Positions 25,547 through 34,119 of a stretch of 64,000 bases of DNA are shown piece by piece (position 1 is the stretch's first letter; each line of letters starts with the position of its first letter). Position numbers and translations under genes: made by a program. The stretch lies in NCBI RefSeq assembly GCF_049800675.1, contig NZ_JBLOOT010000006.1, forward strand, positions 124,001 through 188,000. The letters are read 5' to 3'. Below the pieces are notes generated by a model that worked only from the letters and a program-made list of their open reading frames with translations, searched no databases and had not been told where the DNA came from. The stretch comes from Cauispirillum nitrogeniifigens (GTDB lineage: Bacteria; Pseudomonadota; Alphaproteobacteria; Rhodospirillales; Rhodospirillaceae).

Positions 25547-25650
25547 GGGGGACTCTCCATGGGTTGGCACGGGGGCCGGCTCATGCGGCACCCGCGAAGA
25601 CCGCATAGTCTGCGCGCGCATCCCCGGCCCCGTCCAGGCGTTGTTGAGCC

Positions 25651-26349
25651 ATGCCGATCCCGTCGCACATTCCCTTCCGCCGCGAGCCCCGGTTCCTTGT
25701 CCTGCTGGCCCTGATCTTCGGCGGCCTGTGGGCCTTCGGCCTGCTTGCCGACGAGGTGGCGGAGAACGAGACAGAGGCCTTCGACACCGCCATCCTGCTG
25801 TTCTTTCGCGGCGACTCGCCCGATCAGACCATCGGCCCCCGGTGGCTGCGGCAGGCGGCGGCGGACATCACCGCCCTGGGCGGCTATCCGGTGCTGGGCC
25901 TGATCTCGCTGATCGCCATGGGCTACCTGCTGATGGTCGGGCGCAAGGACAGCGCCCTGCTGGTGCTGATCTCCTTTCTGGGCGGAACGGTCATTACACA
26001 GGGGCTGAAGGCCCTGTTCGAGCGCGCCCGCCCGGATCTGGTGCCGCACATCGTCGAAGTGCAGACGCTGAGCTTTCCCAGCGGCCATTCCACCCTGTCG
26101 GCGGTGGTCTATCTGACGCTGGGGGCGCTGTTGGCGGCGGTGCAGCCCCGGCGGCGCGACAAGGCGTATATCCTGGCCTGCGCGGTCACGCTGACTCTGC
26201 TGGTCGGGGTGACGCGGGTGTACCTGGGGGTGCACTGGCCGACCGACGTGCTGGGCGGCTGGAGCGTCGGGTCGGCCTGGGCGCTGCTGTGCTGGGGCAT
26301 CGCCGATGCGCTCAATCGACGTGCGCGGACGGGGCCTCCCGTGGCATGA
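25651..26349 (+). CDS. PAP2-family membrane phosphatase
   Basis: A 232-residue membrane protein with the three-part PAP2 signature: KALFERARPD, SFPSGHS and RVYLGVHWPTDV, the last with the catalytic His. Five to six membrane helices are expected. It probably dephosphorylates a lipid phosphate (phosphatidic acid, PGP or undecaprenyl pyrophosphate). It lies divergently from the TerC gene and 57 bases before the formaldehyde dehydrogenase gene. Confidence 0.9.
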   Translation: MPIPSHIPFRREPRFLVLLALIFGGLWAFGLLADEVAENETEAFDTAILLFFRGDSPDQTIGPRWLRQAAADITALGGYPVLGLISLIAMGYLLMVGRKDSALLVLISFLGGTVITQGLKALFERARPDLVPHIVEVQTLSFPSGHSTLSAVVYLTLGALLAAVQPRRRDKAYILACAVTLTLLVGVTRVYLGVHWPTDVLGGWSVGSAWALLCWGIADALNRRARTGPPVA

Positions 26350-26406
26350 TCCGCCCCTGCACGAATTCGACGCAAACGGCCCGACGCAAACAGAAGGATG
26401 GACGCA

Positions 26407-27525
26407 ATGCTGAAGACGCGCGCCGCGGTGGCCTGGGAAGCCGGCAAGCCGCTGGAGATCGAAGAGGTCGAGGTCGCCGCCCCCAAGGCCGGTGAAGTCT
26501 TGGTCCGCATCGTCGCCACCGGCGTCTGCCACACCGATGCCTTCACCCTGTCGGGCGCCGACCCGGAGGGCATCTTCCCCGCCATCCTCGGCCACGAGGG
26601 CGGTGGCATCGTCGAGGAGGTCGGGCCGGGCGTGACGTCCGTGGCCGTCGGCGACCACGTCATCCCGCTCTATACGCCCGAATGCGGCAAGTGCAAGTTC
26701 TGCCTGTCGGGCAAGACCAACCTGTGCCAAGCCATCCGCGCCACCCAGGGCAAGGGCCTGATGCCAGACGGCACCACCCGCTTCAAGGTACGCGGGCGCG
26801 ACGTGTTCCACTACATGGGCACGTCGACGTTCTCCGAATACACCGTGCTGCCCGAGATCGCCCTGGCGAAGATCAACAAGGAAGCCCCGTTGGAAAAGGT
26901 CTGTCTGCTGGGCTGCGGCGTGACCACCGGCATGGGCGCGGTGATGAACACCGCCAAGGTCGAACCCGGCGCCACGGTGGCCATCTTCGGCCTCGGCGGT
27001 ATCGGCCTGTCGGCCATCATCGGCGCGACCATGGCCAAGGCCGGGCGCATCATCGGCATCGACATCAATCCGTCGAAGTTCGAGATCGCCAAGCAGCTCG
27101 GCGCCACCGACGTCGTCAACCCGAAGGACTTCGACCGCCCCATCCAGGAGGTGCTGGTGGAGATGACCGACGGCGGCGTCGACTATTCCTTCGAGTGCAT
27201 CGGCAACGTCAACGTCATGCGCGCCGCGCTGGAGTGCTGTCACAAGGGATGGGGTGAGTCGGTGATCATCGGCGTCGCCGGCGCCGGCGAGGAAATCTCC
27301 ACCCGCCCGTTCCAGCTTGTCACCGGGCGGGTGTGGCGCGGCTCGGCCTTCGGCGGCGTGCGCGGCCGATCCGAACTGCCCGAGTACGTGGAGCGCTACC
27401 TGCGCGGCGAGTTCGAGCTGGACACCTTCATCACCCACACCATGGGCCTGGACGACATCAACACCGCCTTCGACCTGATGCACGAAGGCAAGAGCATCCG
27501 TTCCGTCATCCTCTACGACCGCTGA
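26407..27525 (+). CDS. frmA: S-(hydroxymethyl)glutathione dehydrogenase / class III alcohol dehydrogenase
   Basis: A 372-residue zinc alcohol dehydrogenase. The catalytic zinc site starts at TGVCHTDAFTLSG and GHEGGG; the structural zinc site is the four-Cys loop CGKCKFCLSGKTNLC; the NAD motif is GLGGIG. The near-identity of the start (LKTRAAVAW) and the KYVERYL-like tail place it in class III. It oxidises the formaldehyde-glutathione adduct to S-formylglutathione. The ATG at 26407 gives good spacing from AGAAGG; an ATG three codons earlier sits too close. It is followed by its pathway partner. Confidence 0.95.
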   Translation: MLKTRAAVAWEAGKPLEIEEVEVAAPKAGEVLVRIVATGVCHTDAFTLSGADPEGIFPAILGHEGGGIVEEVGPGVTSVAVGDHVIPLYTPECGKCKFCLSGKTNLCQAIRATQGKGLMPDGTTRFKVRGRDVFHYMGTSTFSEYTVLPEIALAKINKEAPLEKVCLLGCGVTTGMGAVMNTAKVEPGATVAIFGLGGIGLSAIIGATMAKAGRIIGIDINPSKFEIAKQLGATDVVNPKDFDRPIQEVLVEMTDGGVDYSFECIGNVNVMRAALECCHKGWGESVIIGVAGAGEEISTRPFQLVTGRVWRGSAFGGVRGRSELPEYVERYLRGEFELDTFITHTMGLDDINTAFDLMHEGKSIRSVILYDR

Positions 27526-27539
27526 AGGGCAGGACGCGC

Positions 27540-28391
27540 ATGAGCGAGGACCTCACCCTGGTCGCCGAGAACAAGTGCTTCGGCGGCTGGCACCGCCGCT
27601 ACCGCCATGCCTCGGCGGCGGTGAACTGCGCCATGACCTTCGCCGTTTACCTGCCGCCCCAGGTGGCGGCGGGGGCAAAGGCGCCGGTCGTCTACTGGCT
27701 GTCGGGCCTGACCTGCACCGACGAGAACTTCATGCAGAAATCGGGCGCCATGCGCGCCGCCGCCGAGTTGGGCCTCATCCTCGTCGCCCCGGACACCAGC
27801 CCGCGCGGCGAGGGCGTTCCCGGCGACCCGGAAGGGGCCTGGGACTTCGGCCTGGGCGCCGGGTTCTACGTCGATGCCACGCAGCAGCCGTGGGCGCGCC
27901 ACTACCGCATGCATGACTACGTGGTCAACGAACTGCCGGCCGTGGTCGAGCGGGCGTTTCCGGCCACCGGACGGCGCGGCATCGCCGGGCACTCCATGGG
28001 CGGGCATGGGGCGCTGGTCTGCGCCCTGCGCAACCCCGGCCGCTATGGGTCGGTGTCGGCCTTCGCGCCGATCACCAACCCCATGGAGGTGGCCTGGGGC
28101 CGCAAGGCGTTCGGGCATCTGCTTGGTCCCGACCGCGCGGCGTGGGCGGCCTGGGACGCCTGCGCCCTGATCGCCGACGCCCCGGAGCGGCTGCCGCTGC
28201 TGGTCGACCAGGGCGACGCCGACGGCTTCCTGTGCGACCAGCTCCGCCCGGAGGCGCTGGCGGCCGCGGCGCGCCAGGCCGGGCATCCGCTGGATCTGCG
28301 CCTGCGGGCGGGCTACGACCACAGCTACTTCTTCATCGCCTCCTTCATCGACGACCACCTGCGCCACCACGCCCATGCTCTGGTGGAGTGA
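27540..28391 (+). CDS. frmB: S-formylglutathione hydrolase
   Basis: A 283-residue esterase-D-type alpha/beta hydrolase that splits S-formylglutathione to formate and glutathione. The nucleophile is in GHSMGGHGAL, the Asp in DQGDADG and the His in GYDHSYFF; the oxyanion region reads YWLSGLTCTDENF. It starts 14 bases after the dehydrogenase stop, behind AGGACG, and the two form a glutathione-dependent formaldehyde detoxification operon. No FrmR-type repressor gene is adjacent. Confidence 0.95.
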   Translation: MSEDLTLVAENKCFGGWHRRYRHASAAVNCAMTFAVYLPPQVAAGAKAPVVYWLSGLTCTDENFMQKSGAMRAAAELGLILVAPDTSPRGEGVPGDPEGAWDFGLGAGFYVDATQQPWARHYRMHDYVVNELPAVVERAFPATGRRGIAGHSMGGHGALVCALRNPGRYGSVSAFAPITNPMEVAWGRKAFGHLLGPDRAAWAAWDACALIADAPERLPLLVDQGDADGFLCDQLRPEALAAAARQAGHPLDLRLRAGYDHSYFFIASFIDDHLRHHAHALVE

Positions 28392-28482
28392 CATGATTAT
28401 GCGAGTGACTTGCATTCGTTCTGGATAGGCCCGGAACTTTTGGGTATTCTCGGTCCATCGGAAGGACCGGGGGGCGGGCGCC

Positions 28483-28899
28483 ATGGGGGATGCGGAGCGA
28501 CTGAAGCGGGCGGGCATCCGCCTGACGCGCCAGCGGCTGGCCGTGGTGCGCCTGCTGCGCGAGGCGCCGACCACCCACATGACCGTCGATCAGGCGCACG
28601 CGCTGTCCCTGGAGCGCGGGCTCGGGCTGCCGCTGGCGACGCTCTACAATGTCCTCAACGACTTCGCCAAGCGCGGGCTGGTGCGGCGCATCGACATGGC
28701 CGAGCGCACGACCTTCTGCACCGATCCGGGCGAGCACCATCATTTTCTCGACGCCGCAACCGGACTGCTTTCAGCGATCCCGGGGCCGCAGCCAACCGTT
28801 GTCGACATGCCCAGTCCTCCCGATGGCATGGAGATCGAGGGTGTGGACATCATCGTCCGGGTGCGCCGCGCCGCGCCAGGAAACGAGAATGCTTCTTAG
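28483..28899 (+). CDS. irr: Irr-like iron response regulator (Fur superfamily)
   Basis: A 138-residue Fur-family protein. The winged helix shows LTRQRLAVVRLL and LPLATLYNVLNDFAKRGLV. The dimerisation domain carries the EHHHF cluster and ends EGVDIIVRVRR, as in Irr, rather than the CxxC pairs of Fur/Zur. Irr controls iron storage and heme genes in alphaproteobacteria, and two bacterioferritin genes follow immediately. Upstream (28393-28482) the sequence TTATGCGAGTGACTTGCATT may include an iron-regulatory site, but no clear palindrome is seen. Confidence 0.85.
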   Translation: MGDAERLKRAGIRLTRQRLAVVRLLREAPTTHMTVDQAHALSLERGLGLPLATLYNVLNDFAKRGLVRRIDMAERTTFCTDPGEHHHFLDAATGLLSAIPGPQPTVVDMPSPPDGMEIEGVDIIVRVRRAAPGNENAS

Positions 28900-28911
28900 A
28901 AGATACTCTAA
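28896..28911. promoter_or_regulatory. Possible Irr (ICE-like) operator at the irr/bfr junction
   Basis: TTAGA (28896-28900) and TCTAA (28907-28911) form a dyad overlapping the irr stop codon, about 80 bases before the first bacterioferritin gene. Irr boxes in rhizobia are TTAGAA-N3-TTCTAA-like; this one has a spacing one base longer and incomplete half-sites, so the assignment is tentative. The following 30 bases are AT-rich (TTATTGTTTTGATGTATTTT), as expected for a promoter. Confidence 0.4.
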
Positions 28912-28948
28912 GTTATTGTTTTGATGTATTTTTCTTGGGTTTCTCGGT

Positions 28949-28973
28949 GATGTCTGGCACACTGCCGGACATC
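28949..28973 (+). promoter_or_regulatory. Dyad/hairpin in the bacterioferritin leader
   Basis: GATGTCTGGC (28949-28958) pairs with GCCGGACATC (28964-28973) with one G-T wobble and a 5-base loop, ending 19 bases before the bfr start. It could be an operator or a 5'-UTR hairpin near the ribosome site. Confidence 0.45.
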
Positions 28974-28992
28974 ATTGCATGGAGACGCGCCG

Positions 28993-29481
28993 ATGAAGGG
29001 AAGCCCGAAAGTCCTCGAAACCCTGGGCAAGCTGCTGACGGCGGAGCTGACGGCGGCCGATCAGTACTTCGCCCACTCGCGGATGTACGCCGACTGGGGC
29101 TATCACCGCCTGTACGAGCGGGTCGCGCATGAGCGCGAGGAAGAGCTTGAGCACGCCGACAAGATCATGAACCGCATCCTCTTCCTGGAGGGCAAGCCGG
29201 ACGTGGCGGCGCGGGCCACGGTCAACGTCGGCACCGACGTGCCGTCGATGATGCGCAACGACCTCGACTACGAACTGGCCGTGGTCAACCACCTGCGCGC
29301 CGCCATCGCCGTGTGCGAGCAGGAGCAGGACTACCAGACCCGCGCCATCCTGCGTGAACTGCTGTCCGACACCGAGGAGGACCACACCCACTGGCTGGAG
29401 CAGCAGCTCCGCCTGATCGACGCCCTGGGCCTCCAGAACTACCTCCAGTCCGCCACCGGCGGCCTGTCGTCCTCGTCCTGA
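28993..29481 (+). CDS. bfr: Bacterioferritin, ferroxidase-type subunit (lacks heme Met52)
   Basis: A 162-residue four-helix ferritin. All ferroxidase ligands are present: Glu18, Glu51, His54, Glu94 and the ExxH pair Glu128/His131 (one residue later than in E. coli Bfr). Position 52, which ligates heme in bacterioferritin, is Leu (EEELEH). It therefore looks catalytically able to oxidise iron but not able to bind heme. The ATG at 28993 follows GGAG; an ATG six codons upstream is less likely. The adjacent gene supplies the complementary heme-binding subunit. Confidence 0.93.
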   Translation: MKGSPKVLETLGKLLTAELTAADQYFAHSRMYADWGYHRLYERVAHEREEELEHADKIMNRILFLEGKPDVAARATVNVGTDVPSMMRNDLDYELAVVNHLRAAIAVCEQEQDYQTRAILRELLSDTEEDHTHWLEQQLRLIDALGLQNYLQSATGGLSSSS

Positions 29482-29500
29482 TCCGCCGGAGGCCCGACTC

Positions 29501-29983
29501 ATGAAGGGTGACAAGACCGTCATCGCCGCGCTCAACGGCGTGCTCAAGATCCAGCTGACCGCCATCAACCAGTACTTCCTGCATGCCCGCATGCTGAAGA
29601 ACTGGGGCTTCGACGCCCTGGGCAAGGCCATCTACAAGCAGTCCATCGAGGAAATGAAGGCCGCCGACGACGTGATCGAGCGGGTCCTGTTCCTGGAGGG
29701 CCTGCCCAACCTCCAGGACCTCGGCAAGCTGCTGATCGGCGAGAACGTTCCCGAGATCCTGGCCAACGACCTGAAGATGGCCCAGGGCGAGCATCAGGCC
29801 CTGGTCGCCGCCATCGCCCAGGCCGAAAGCGTCTCCGACTTCGTGACCCGCCACGAACTGCGGGAACTGCTGGAGGAGAACGAGGAGTACATCGACTGGG
29901 TGGAGACGCAGCTCAGCCTGATCGACTCGGTCGGCCTGCCGAACTACCTCCAGTCAGCCACCGGGGAAGGTCCCGCGTCCTGA
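29501..29983 (+). CDS. bfr: Bacterioferritin, heme-binding subunit with degenerate ferroxidase site
   Basis: A 160-residue bacterioferritin with heme-ligating Met52 (EEMKAAD) and the conserved LPNYLQSATG tail. The ferroxidase ligands are largely lost: Glu18 is Gln, His54 is Ala, Glu94 is Ala, Glu127 is Asn and His130 is Tyr; only Glu51 remains. It should contribute heme and shell structure in a mixed 24-mer with the upstream subunit. Paired bfr genes are known in Magnetospirillum and others. GGAGG precedes the ATG, and a terminator follows. Confidence 0.93.
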   Translation: MKGDKTVIAALNGVLKIQLTAINQYFLHARMLKNWGFDALGKAIYKQSIEEMKAADDVIERVLFLEGLPNLQDLGKLLIGENVPEILANDLKMAQGEHQALVAAIAQAESVSDFVTRHELRELLEENEEYIDWVETQLSLIDSVGLPNYLQSATGEGPAS

Positions 29984-29997
29984 CGGTTGCGGTGGTG

Positions 29998-30028
29998 GGA
30001 GGGCGCCCCCGGTGGCGCCCTCCTTTAT
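29998..30028 (+). terminator. Rho-independent terminator after the bacterioferritin pair
   Basis: A 10-bp perfect stem (GGAGGGCGCC at 29998-30007, GGCGCCCTCC at 30014-30023) with a 6-base loop is followed by TTTAT. It closes the irr-bfr-bfr transcription unit. Confidence 0.85.
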
Positions 30029-30040
30029 ACCGTGACCGCA

Positions 30041-30058
30041 ATAATGATTCGCATTTGC
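30041..30058. promoter_or_regulatory. Fur-box-like site upstream of the ECF sigma gene
   Basis: ATAATGATTCGCATTTGC contains an AATG/CATT dyad and resembles the AT-rich Fur-box core (ATAATGAT...CATT). It lies about 70-85 bases upstream of the ECF sigma start, in an otherwise GC-rich context. Iron control of the sigma gene is inferred. Confidence 0.5.
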
Positions 30059-30126
30059 ATGTTGCGGGGCCGGCGCGGACAGGCTATCCCGGAAGGGTTC
30101 TCCTTTCTCCTCCCGGTGACCCCGCC

Positions 30127-30645
30127 ATGCAGGACGGCTCCAGCAGATTGACTGTATACGTGGCGCATCGCGCCGCCCTGATCGACTATGCCGCGCCCAT
30201 TCTCGGCTGCCGCGCGCGGGCCGAGGACGTGGTGCAGGAAGCCTATTTCCGCTTCGTCGAACCCGCGGCGAGCGGGGCGGGGCAGGGGACGGCGGTCGAT
30301 CAGCCTGTGGGCTATCTCTATCGCGTGGTGCGCAATCTGGCCCTGGACTGGCTGCGCAGCCTGGGCGCCGACCAGCGCCGCCACGAAGCCCACCACATGC
30401 TGACCACCCAGGGCGCCGCCGCGCCCTCGCCCGAGGACCGCGCGGTGTGCCGCGATGCCCTGCGCGTGGTCGATGATGCCCTGGCGGCCCTGCCGGAACG
30501 CACCGCCGCCGCCTTCCGCATGCACCGCCTGGGCGGCCGCACCCTCCAGCAGATCGCCGCCGCCCTGGGCGTCTCCGTCGCCACCGCCCACCGGCTGGTC
30601 CGCGATGGCCACGCCGCCGTGGCGCGGCGGCTGGAGGAGGGGTGA
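30127..30645 (+). CDS. FecI-like ECF sigma factor
   Basis: A 172-residue sigma-70 family protein. Region 2 reads GCRARAEDVVQEAYFRFVE and YRVVRNLALDWLR; region 4 reads LPERTAAAFRMHRLGGRTLQQIAAALGVSVATAHRLV. The style is that of FecI-type iron-starvation sigmas. No FecR anti-sigma or TonB-dependent receptor gene follows; the next gene is on the other strand. The start is uncertain, since the ATG at 30127 has only a weak ribosome site and the frame is open 45 codons upstream. Confidence 0.85.
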   Translation: MQDGSSRLTVYVAHRAALIDYAAPILGCRARAEDVVQEAYFRFVEPAASGAGQGTAVDQPVGYLYRVVRNLALDWLRSLGADQRRHEAHHMLTTQGAAAPSPEDRAVCRDALRVVDDALAALPERTAAAFRMHRLGGRTLQQIAAALGVSVATAHRLVRDGHAAVARRLEEG

Positions 30646-30658
30646 TCGGGCCTCCCCC

Positions 30659-32845
30659 TCACCACGACACATCCACCACCAGCGGCAGGTGATCGGAGGC
30701 GATGCGGGCCAGGGCGCCGCGGCCGACCTCGACCTTGCGGACGTGCACGCCGGGGCCGACGAAGACGTGGTCGATGCGGGCCGACGGCAGGCGGGCGGGC
30801 CATGTCGCCTGCGGCTTGCGGTCGCCGGTGCGCTGGGCGTCGGTCAGGTGGGCGCAGAGCAGGCGGTGGACCATGGACCTGGGCATGGCGTTGAAGTCGC
30901 CGCAGACGACCAGCGGCATGCCGGGCGGCACCTCCAGCCAGCCGTCGCGCACCAGGCTGGCGGCTTGCGGGCGGCGTTCGCGCGGCAGGACGCCCAGGTG
31001 GGTGGCGACGACGACGGCGGGGCCGCGCGGGGTCATGACCTCCACCTTGATGGCGCCGCGCTGCTCGCCGTGCGGGCTGGGCAGGGGGCCGGCCCGCAGC
31101 ACCCGCATGGGCAGCCGGCTGAGGATGGCGGTGCCGTACTGCTCCTCCTCGATGCGCAGGGAGGGGTGGAAGTGGAACTCCATCTCCAGGGCCTTGGCGA
31201 TGGCATGCGCCTGATCAATGCCGCCACTGCGCCGCCGCTCCACGTCAACCTCCTGGAGGCACACCACGTCGGGGTGCAGCGTGGCGATGACGCGGGCGAT
31301 GCGCTCGGGCAGGGTGCGGCCGTCCATGCCCAGGCAGCTATGCACGTTGTAGGTCATCACCCGCAGCCGGTCAGGGCGGCTGGGCGCCATCATGGCGCCG
31401 GTGGCAAGCCAGGTGAACGCGGCCCGGCGCAGGTCCTCGGGCCGCAGCACCATGTCGTCCTCGGGCGGCACCGGAGCGCCCGGCGGCAGCAGGGCGAAGG
31501 CGCCGACCTCCTCAGGCGCCGGGCCGCCGTGGGCGCCGTATTCGCTGGTGAAGCTCAGCGACGGCCCGCCGTGCCGCCAGCCGATCACCAGCAGGTCGCC
31601 GGCCGACGGATGACGGCCCAGCGCCTCCAGATCCTGCGCCGCCTGATGCAGGAAGGGATGGTCATCGCCCAGCACCGCCCCGGCCTCCTGTGGCAGCGGA
31701 TGGCGGCCGTCCGCCGTGACCGCCTGCACCACGCCCTGTTCGTCCCGCGCCAGCGCCAGCGGCACCCCGGCGGCGACGGCGGCCTCGGCGGCGGCCAGCC
31801 GGTCGGCGGTGCGGTCGTGCAGGCGCACCGCGCCGATGCGCCCCAGCACCGCCATCTCGCAGCCCCCCAGGGTGTTTTCCAGAGCGGGACGCAGGGCGAA
31901 GGGTACGGCGTCGGCCTGCCCGTGATCGGCATAGATCCACAGGTCGTAGTCGCGGCGGTGGGTGGCGCGGCACTCGTCCCACAGGCGGGCGATGGCGGCG
32001 TCGATGCCCTTGAGCGTCCAGTGGGCGAAGGCCGACGACGGGCCGCGCCGGTGGGCCTGTTCGTCATAGCCCAGCAGGTTGAGGTGGATGACCGGCAGGC
32101 CGCGCGCGGCGTCCAGGCTGGCCCCGGCGATGGCCATTTCGCGCAGCAACACCGAAGCCCCCAGGCGCATCGGCACGAACCGCATCTCGGCGCCGAGGCC
32201 GTGGCCGCTGGCCGCGCCGGTAACGGCATCGCGCAGCGCCAGGACCGCCTCCGCCACCAGCAGGCCGGCAGCACGCAGCAGGCCGGGCAAGTGGGCCAGC
32301 GCGATCAGCCCGGTCTTGACCGGATGCATCCGCGACAGCACCGGCCCCCAGCCCAGGGCCGAGGCGCAGACATGGCTTTCCGCCGCGCCGCCGGTGAAGA
32401 TGTCGCCATAGGCGCTGCCGCCGGCCAGCAGCGGTTCGCGGCCCTCGCGCTCCAGGCGCTCCTCGATCCGGCGGGCGGTGGCCGGGTCGCTCATGCGGGC
32501 GGCGTGGCCGCTGTCGAGGTCGATGAAGCCGAAGGCCGGCACGGCGGTGCGCACGCCGTAGAAGAGTTCCCCCTGCACCGCCGGAGTGGACGACGGCAGG
32601 CCGCTGTAGAAGGGACGCAGGCGGTAGCGGTCATGCGCCATCAGGCGGCGCAGGAAGGGCAGGCGGCCGGCGTCCAGGGCGCGGCGCACCTGCTGCTCGC
32701 TCAGGCCGTCGATCTGCACCAGGATCAGGCCGCGCGCCGTCGGCGCCTCCGTCGACACCGGCAGGCGGAGCAGGCGGATGAGCGCCTCGCTCCGGCTGAG
32801 GCGCCGCCGGAAGCGGTGCAGCAGGCTCTCGATGCGGGCGATCAT
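30659..32845 (-). CDS. Fusion protein: alkaline-phosphatase-fold domain plus endonuclease/exonuclease/phosphatase domain
   Basis: A 728-residue two-domain protein. Residues about 40-450 look like the type I phosphodiesterase/nucleotide pyrophosphatase fold, with metal-site motifs ILVQIDGL, a nucleophile region LPSSTPAVQGE, YDEQAHRRGP, IYADHGQAD and YGAHGG. Residues about 495-728 are an EEP domain: VMTYNVHSC, VCLQEVD, ATHLGV, VCGDFNAMP, RIDHVF and SDHLPL. Neither part has a signal peptide. Its ATG overlaps the stop of the GT4 gene (ATGA), making it the third gene of a coupled operon. The substrate is unknown; a phospho-glycolipid or phosphodiester is a guess from context. Confidence 0.82.
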   Translation of the reverse strand: MIARIESLLHRFRRRLSRSEALIRLLRLPVSTEAPTARGLILVQIDGLSEQQVRRALDAGRLPFLRRLMAHDRYRLRPFYSGLPSSTPAVQGELFYGVRTAVPAFGFIDLDSGHAARMSDPATARRIEERLEREGREPLLAGGSAYGDIFTGGAAESHVCASALGWGPVLSRMHPVKTGLIALAHLPGLLRAAGLLVAEAVLALRDAVTGAASGHGLGAEMRFVPMRLGASVLLREMAIAGASLDAARGLPVIHLNLLGYDEQAHRRGPSSAFAHWTLKGIDAAIARLWDECRATHRRDYDLWIYADHGQADAVPFALRPALENTLGGCEMAVLGRIGAVRLHDRTADRLAAAEAAVAAGVPLALARDEQGVVQAVTADGRHPLPQEAGAVLGDDHPFLHQAAQDLEALGRHPSAGDLLVIGWRHGGPSLSFTSEYGAHGGPAPEEVGAFALLPPGAPVPPEDDMVLRPEDLRRAAFTWLATGAMMAPSRPDRLRVMTYNVHSCLGMDGRTLPERIARVIATLHPDVVCLQEVDVERRRSGGIDQAHAIAKALEMEFHFHPSLRIEEEQYGTAILSRLPMRVLRAGPLPSPHGEQRGAIKVEVMTPRGPAVVVATHLGVLPRERRPQAASLVRDGWLEVPPGMPLVVCGDFNAMPRSMVHRLLCAHLTDAQRTGDRKPQATWPARLPSARIDHVFVGPGVHVRKVEVGRGALARIASDHLPLVVDVSW

Positions 32846-34119
32846 ACGGCCGTGCCGTCCTGCTCGACGTCACGGGCGACGGCGGCGTCGGCCATGCCCG
32901 ACAGCAGGTCCCATTCGGTGCGCAGCAGGCGCAGGCTGCGGCTCCACGCCTCGTCGGCGGCGTCGCGCGGCTGGCTGTCGCGGCCGCTCAGCAGTACCCG
33001 GTAGGCGGCCAGCGCCAGGTCGGCGGAATGGTCCAGGGAAAATCCCTCGGCGGTGGCGCGGGCGGCGGCGCGCAGGGGCGCGCGGTCGGCATCGGCCAGG
33101 GCGCGCAGGGCGTCGCAGAACACCGCCGCGTCCGCCTGCGGCGGCAGCAGGCGGCCATTGGCGCCGTCGCGCACCATCTCGCGCACGCCCGGCGCGTCGA
33201 GGGCGACCACCGGCACGCTGGCGGCCATGGCTTCGCTGACCACCATGCCCTGGGTTTCCGACAGCGAGGCGAAGGCGAAGACGTCCATGGCCTTGTAGGC
33301 GCTGACCAGGAAGCGGTTGCGCAGCAGCCCGGCGAAGTGGACCCGTTCCAGGACCCCGGCGGCGGCGAAGCGGGCGTGCAGGGCGTCGGCCTCCGGCCCC
33401 TGGCCGACGATCAGGGCGTGCGCGTGCGGCAGCACCGCCAGCGCGCGGGCCAATGCCTCGCCCAGCAGGCCGAGGTTCTTCTCCGCCGCCAGCCGCCCGA
33501 CATGGCCGATGACGAAGGCGTCGTCGGGGATGCCCATGATGCTGCGGAAGCCGGGGCCGCTGCCGGCGGCGTACTCGCCCAGGTCCACCCCCGTCGGCAC
33601 CACCCGCACCGGCACCCGCACGGAGCGCCGCCGCAGGATCTCGGCGATGCTTTCCGACGGCGCGAAGACCTCGTCGGACAGATTGGCGTAGTTGGTCGAC
33701 AGGTGGATGACGAAGCGCCGCATGGCCGGGGAGTCGCCGGGCACATAGTGGGTGTACTGCTCGTACATGGTGTGGTGGGTGAACACCAGCGGCCGGTCCA
33801 GGGCGCGGGCCAGCCGCACGGCGGTGGAGCCGAGCAGGAAGGGGTGGTGCGAATGGATGACGTCGGGGCCGAAAGCCTCGATGGCGGTGCGCAGGGACCG
33901 CGGCACCGACAGCACCACCGAAAAGTCGCTGCCGTTGAAGTTCTGGAGGGCCGGCACGCGCAGCACGCCGACCTCGGCCGCCGGAGCGCCCTCGAACTCC
34001 GGGCAGACCACCAGGACGTCGTGGCCGCGCCGGCGGAACGCGCTGGCGAAGGCGTGTACCGACCGCGCTACGCCGCCGACGTGGGGAGCATAGGTGTTGG
34101 TGACCATGGCGATCTTCAT
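32842..34119 (-). CDS. GT4-family glycosyltransferase
   Basis: A 425-residue GT-B enzyme. The N-terminal glycine-rich acceptor loop NTYAPHVGGVARSV, the middle VGRLAAEKNLGLL and the C-terminal donor-site motif ETQGMVVSEAMA are typical of GT4. Similar proteins transfer mannose, glucose or galactose to lipid or polysaccharide acceptors. Start and stop each overlap the neighbouring genes by four bases. A C-terminal extension of about 45 residues (from SGRDSQPRD) lies beyond the catalytic fold. Confidence 0.9.
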   Translation of the reverse strand: MKIAMVTNTYAPHVGGVARSVHAFASAFRRRGHDVLVVCPEFEGAPAAEVGVLRVPALQNFNGSDFSVVLSVPRSLRTAIEAFGPDVIHSHHPFLLGSTAVRLARALDRPLVFTHHTMYEQYTHYVPGDSPAMRRFVIHLSTNYANLSDEVFAPSESIAEILRRRSVRVPVRVVPTGVDLGEYAAGSGPGFRSIMGIPDDAFVIGHVGRLAAEKNLGLLGEALARALAVLPHAHALIVGQGPEADALHARFAAAGVLERVHFAGLLRNRFLVSAYKAMDVFAFASLSETQGMVVSEAMAASVPVVALDAPGVREMVRDGANGRLLPPQADAAVFCDALRALADADRAPLRAAARATAEGFSLDHSADLALAAYRVLLSGRDSQPRDAADEAWSRSLRLLRTEWDLLSGMADAAVARDVEQDGTAV

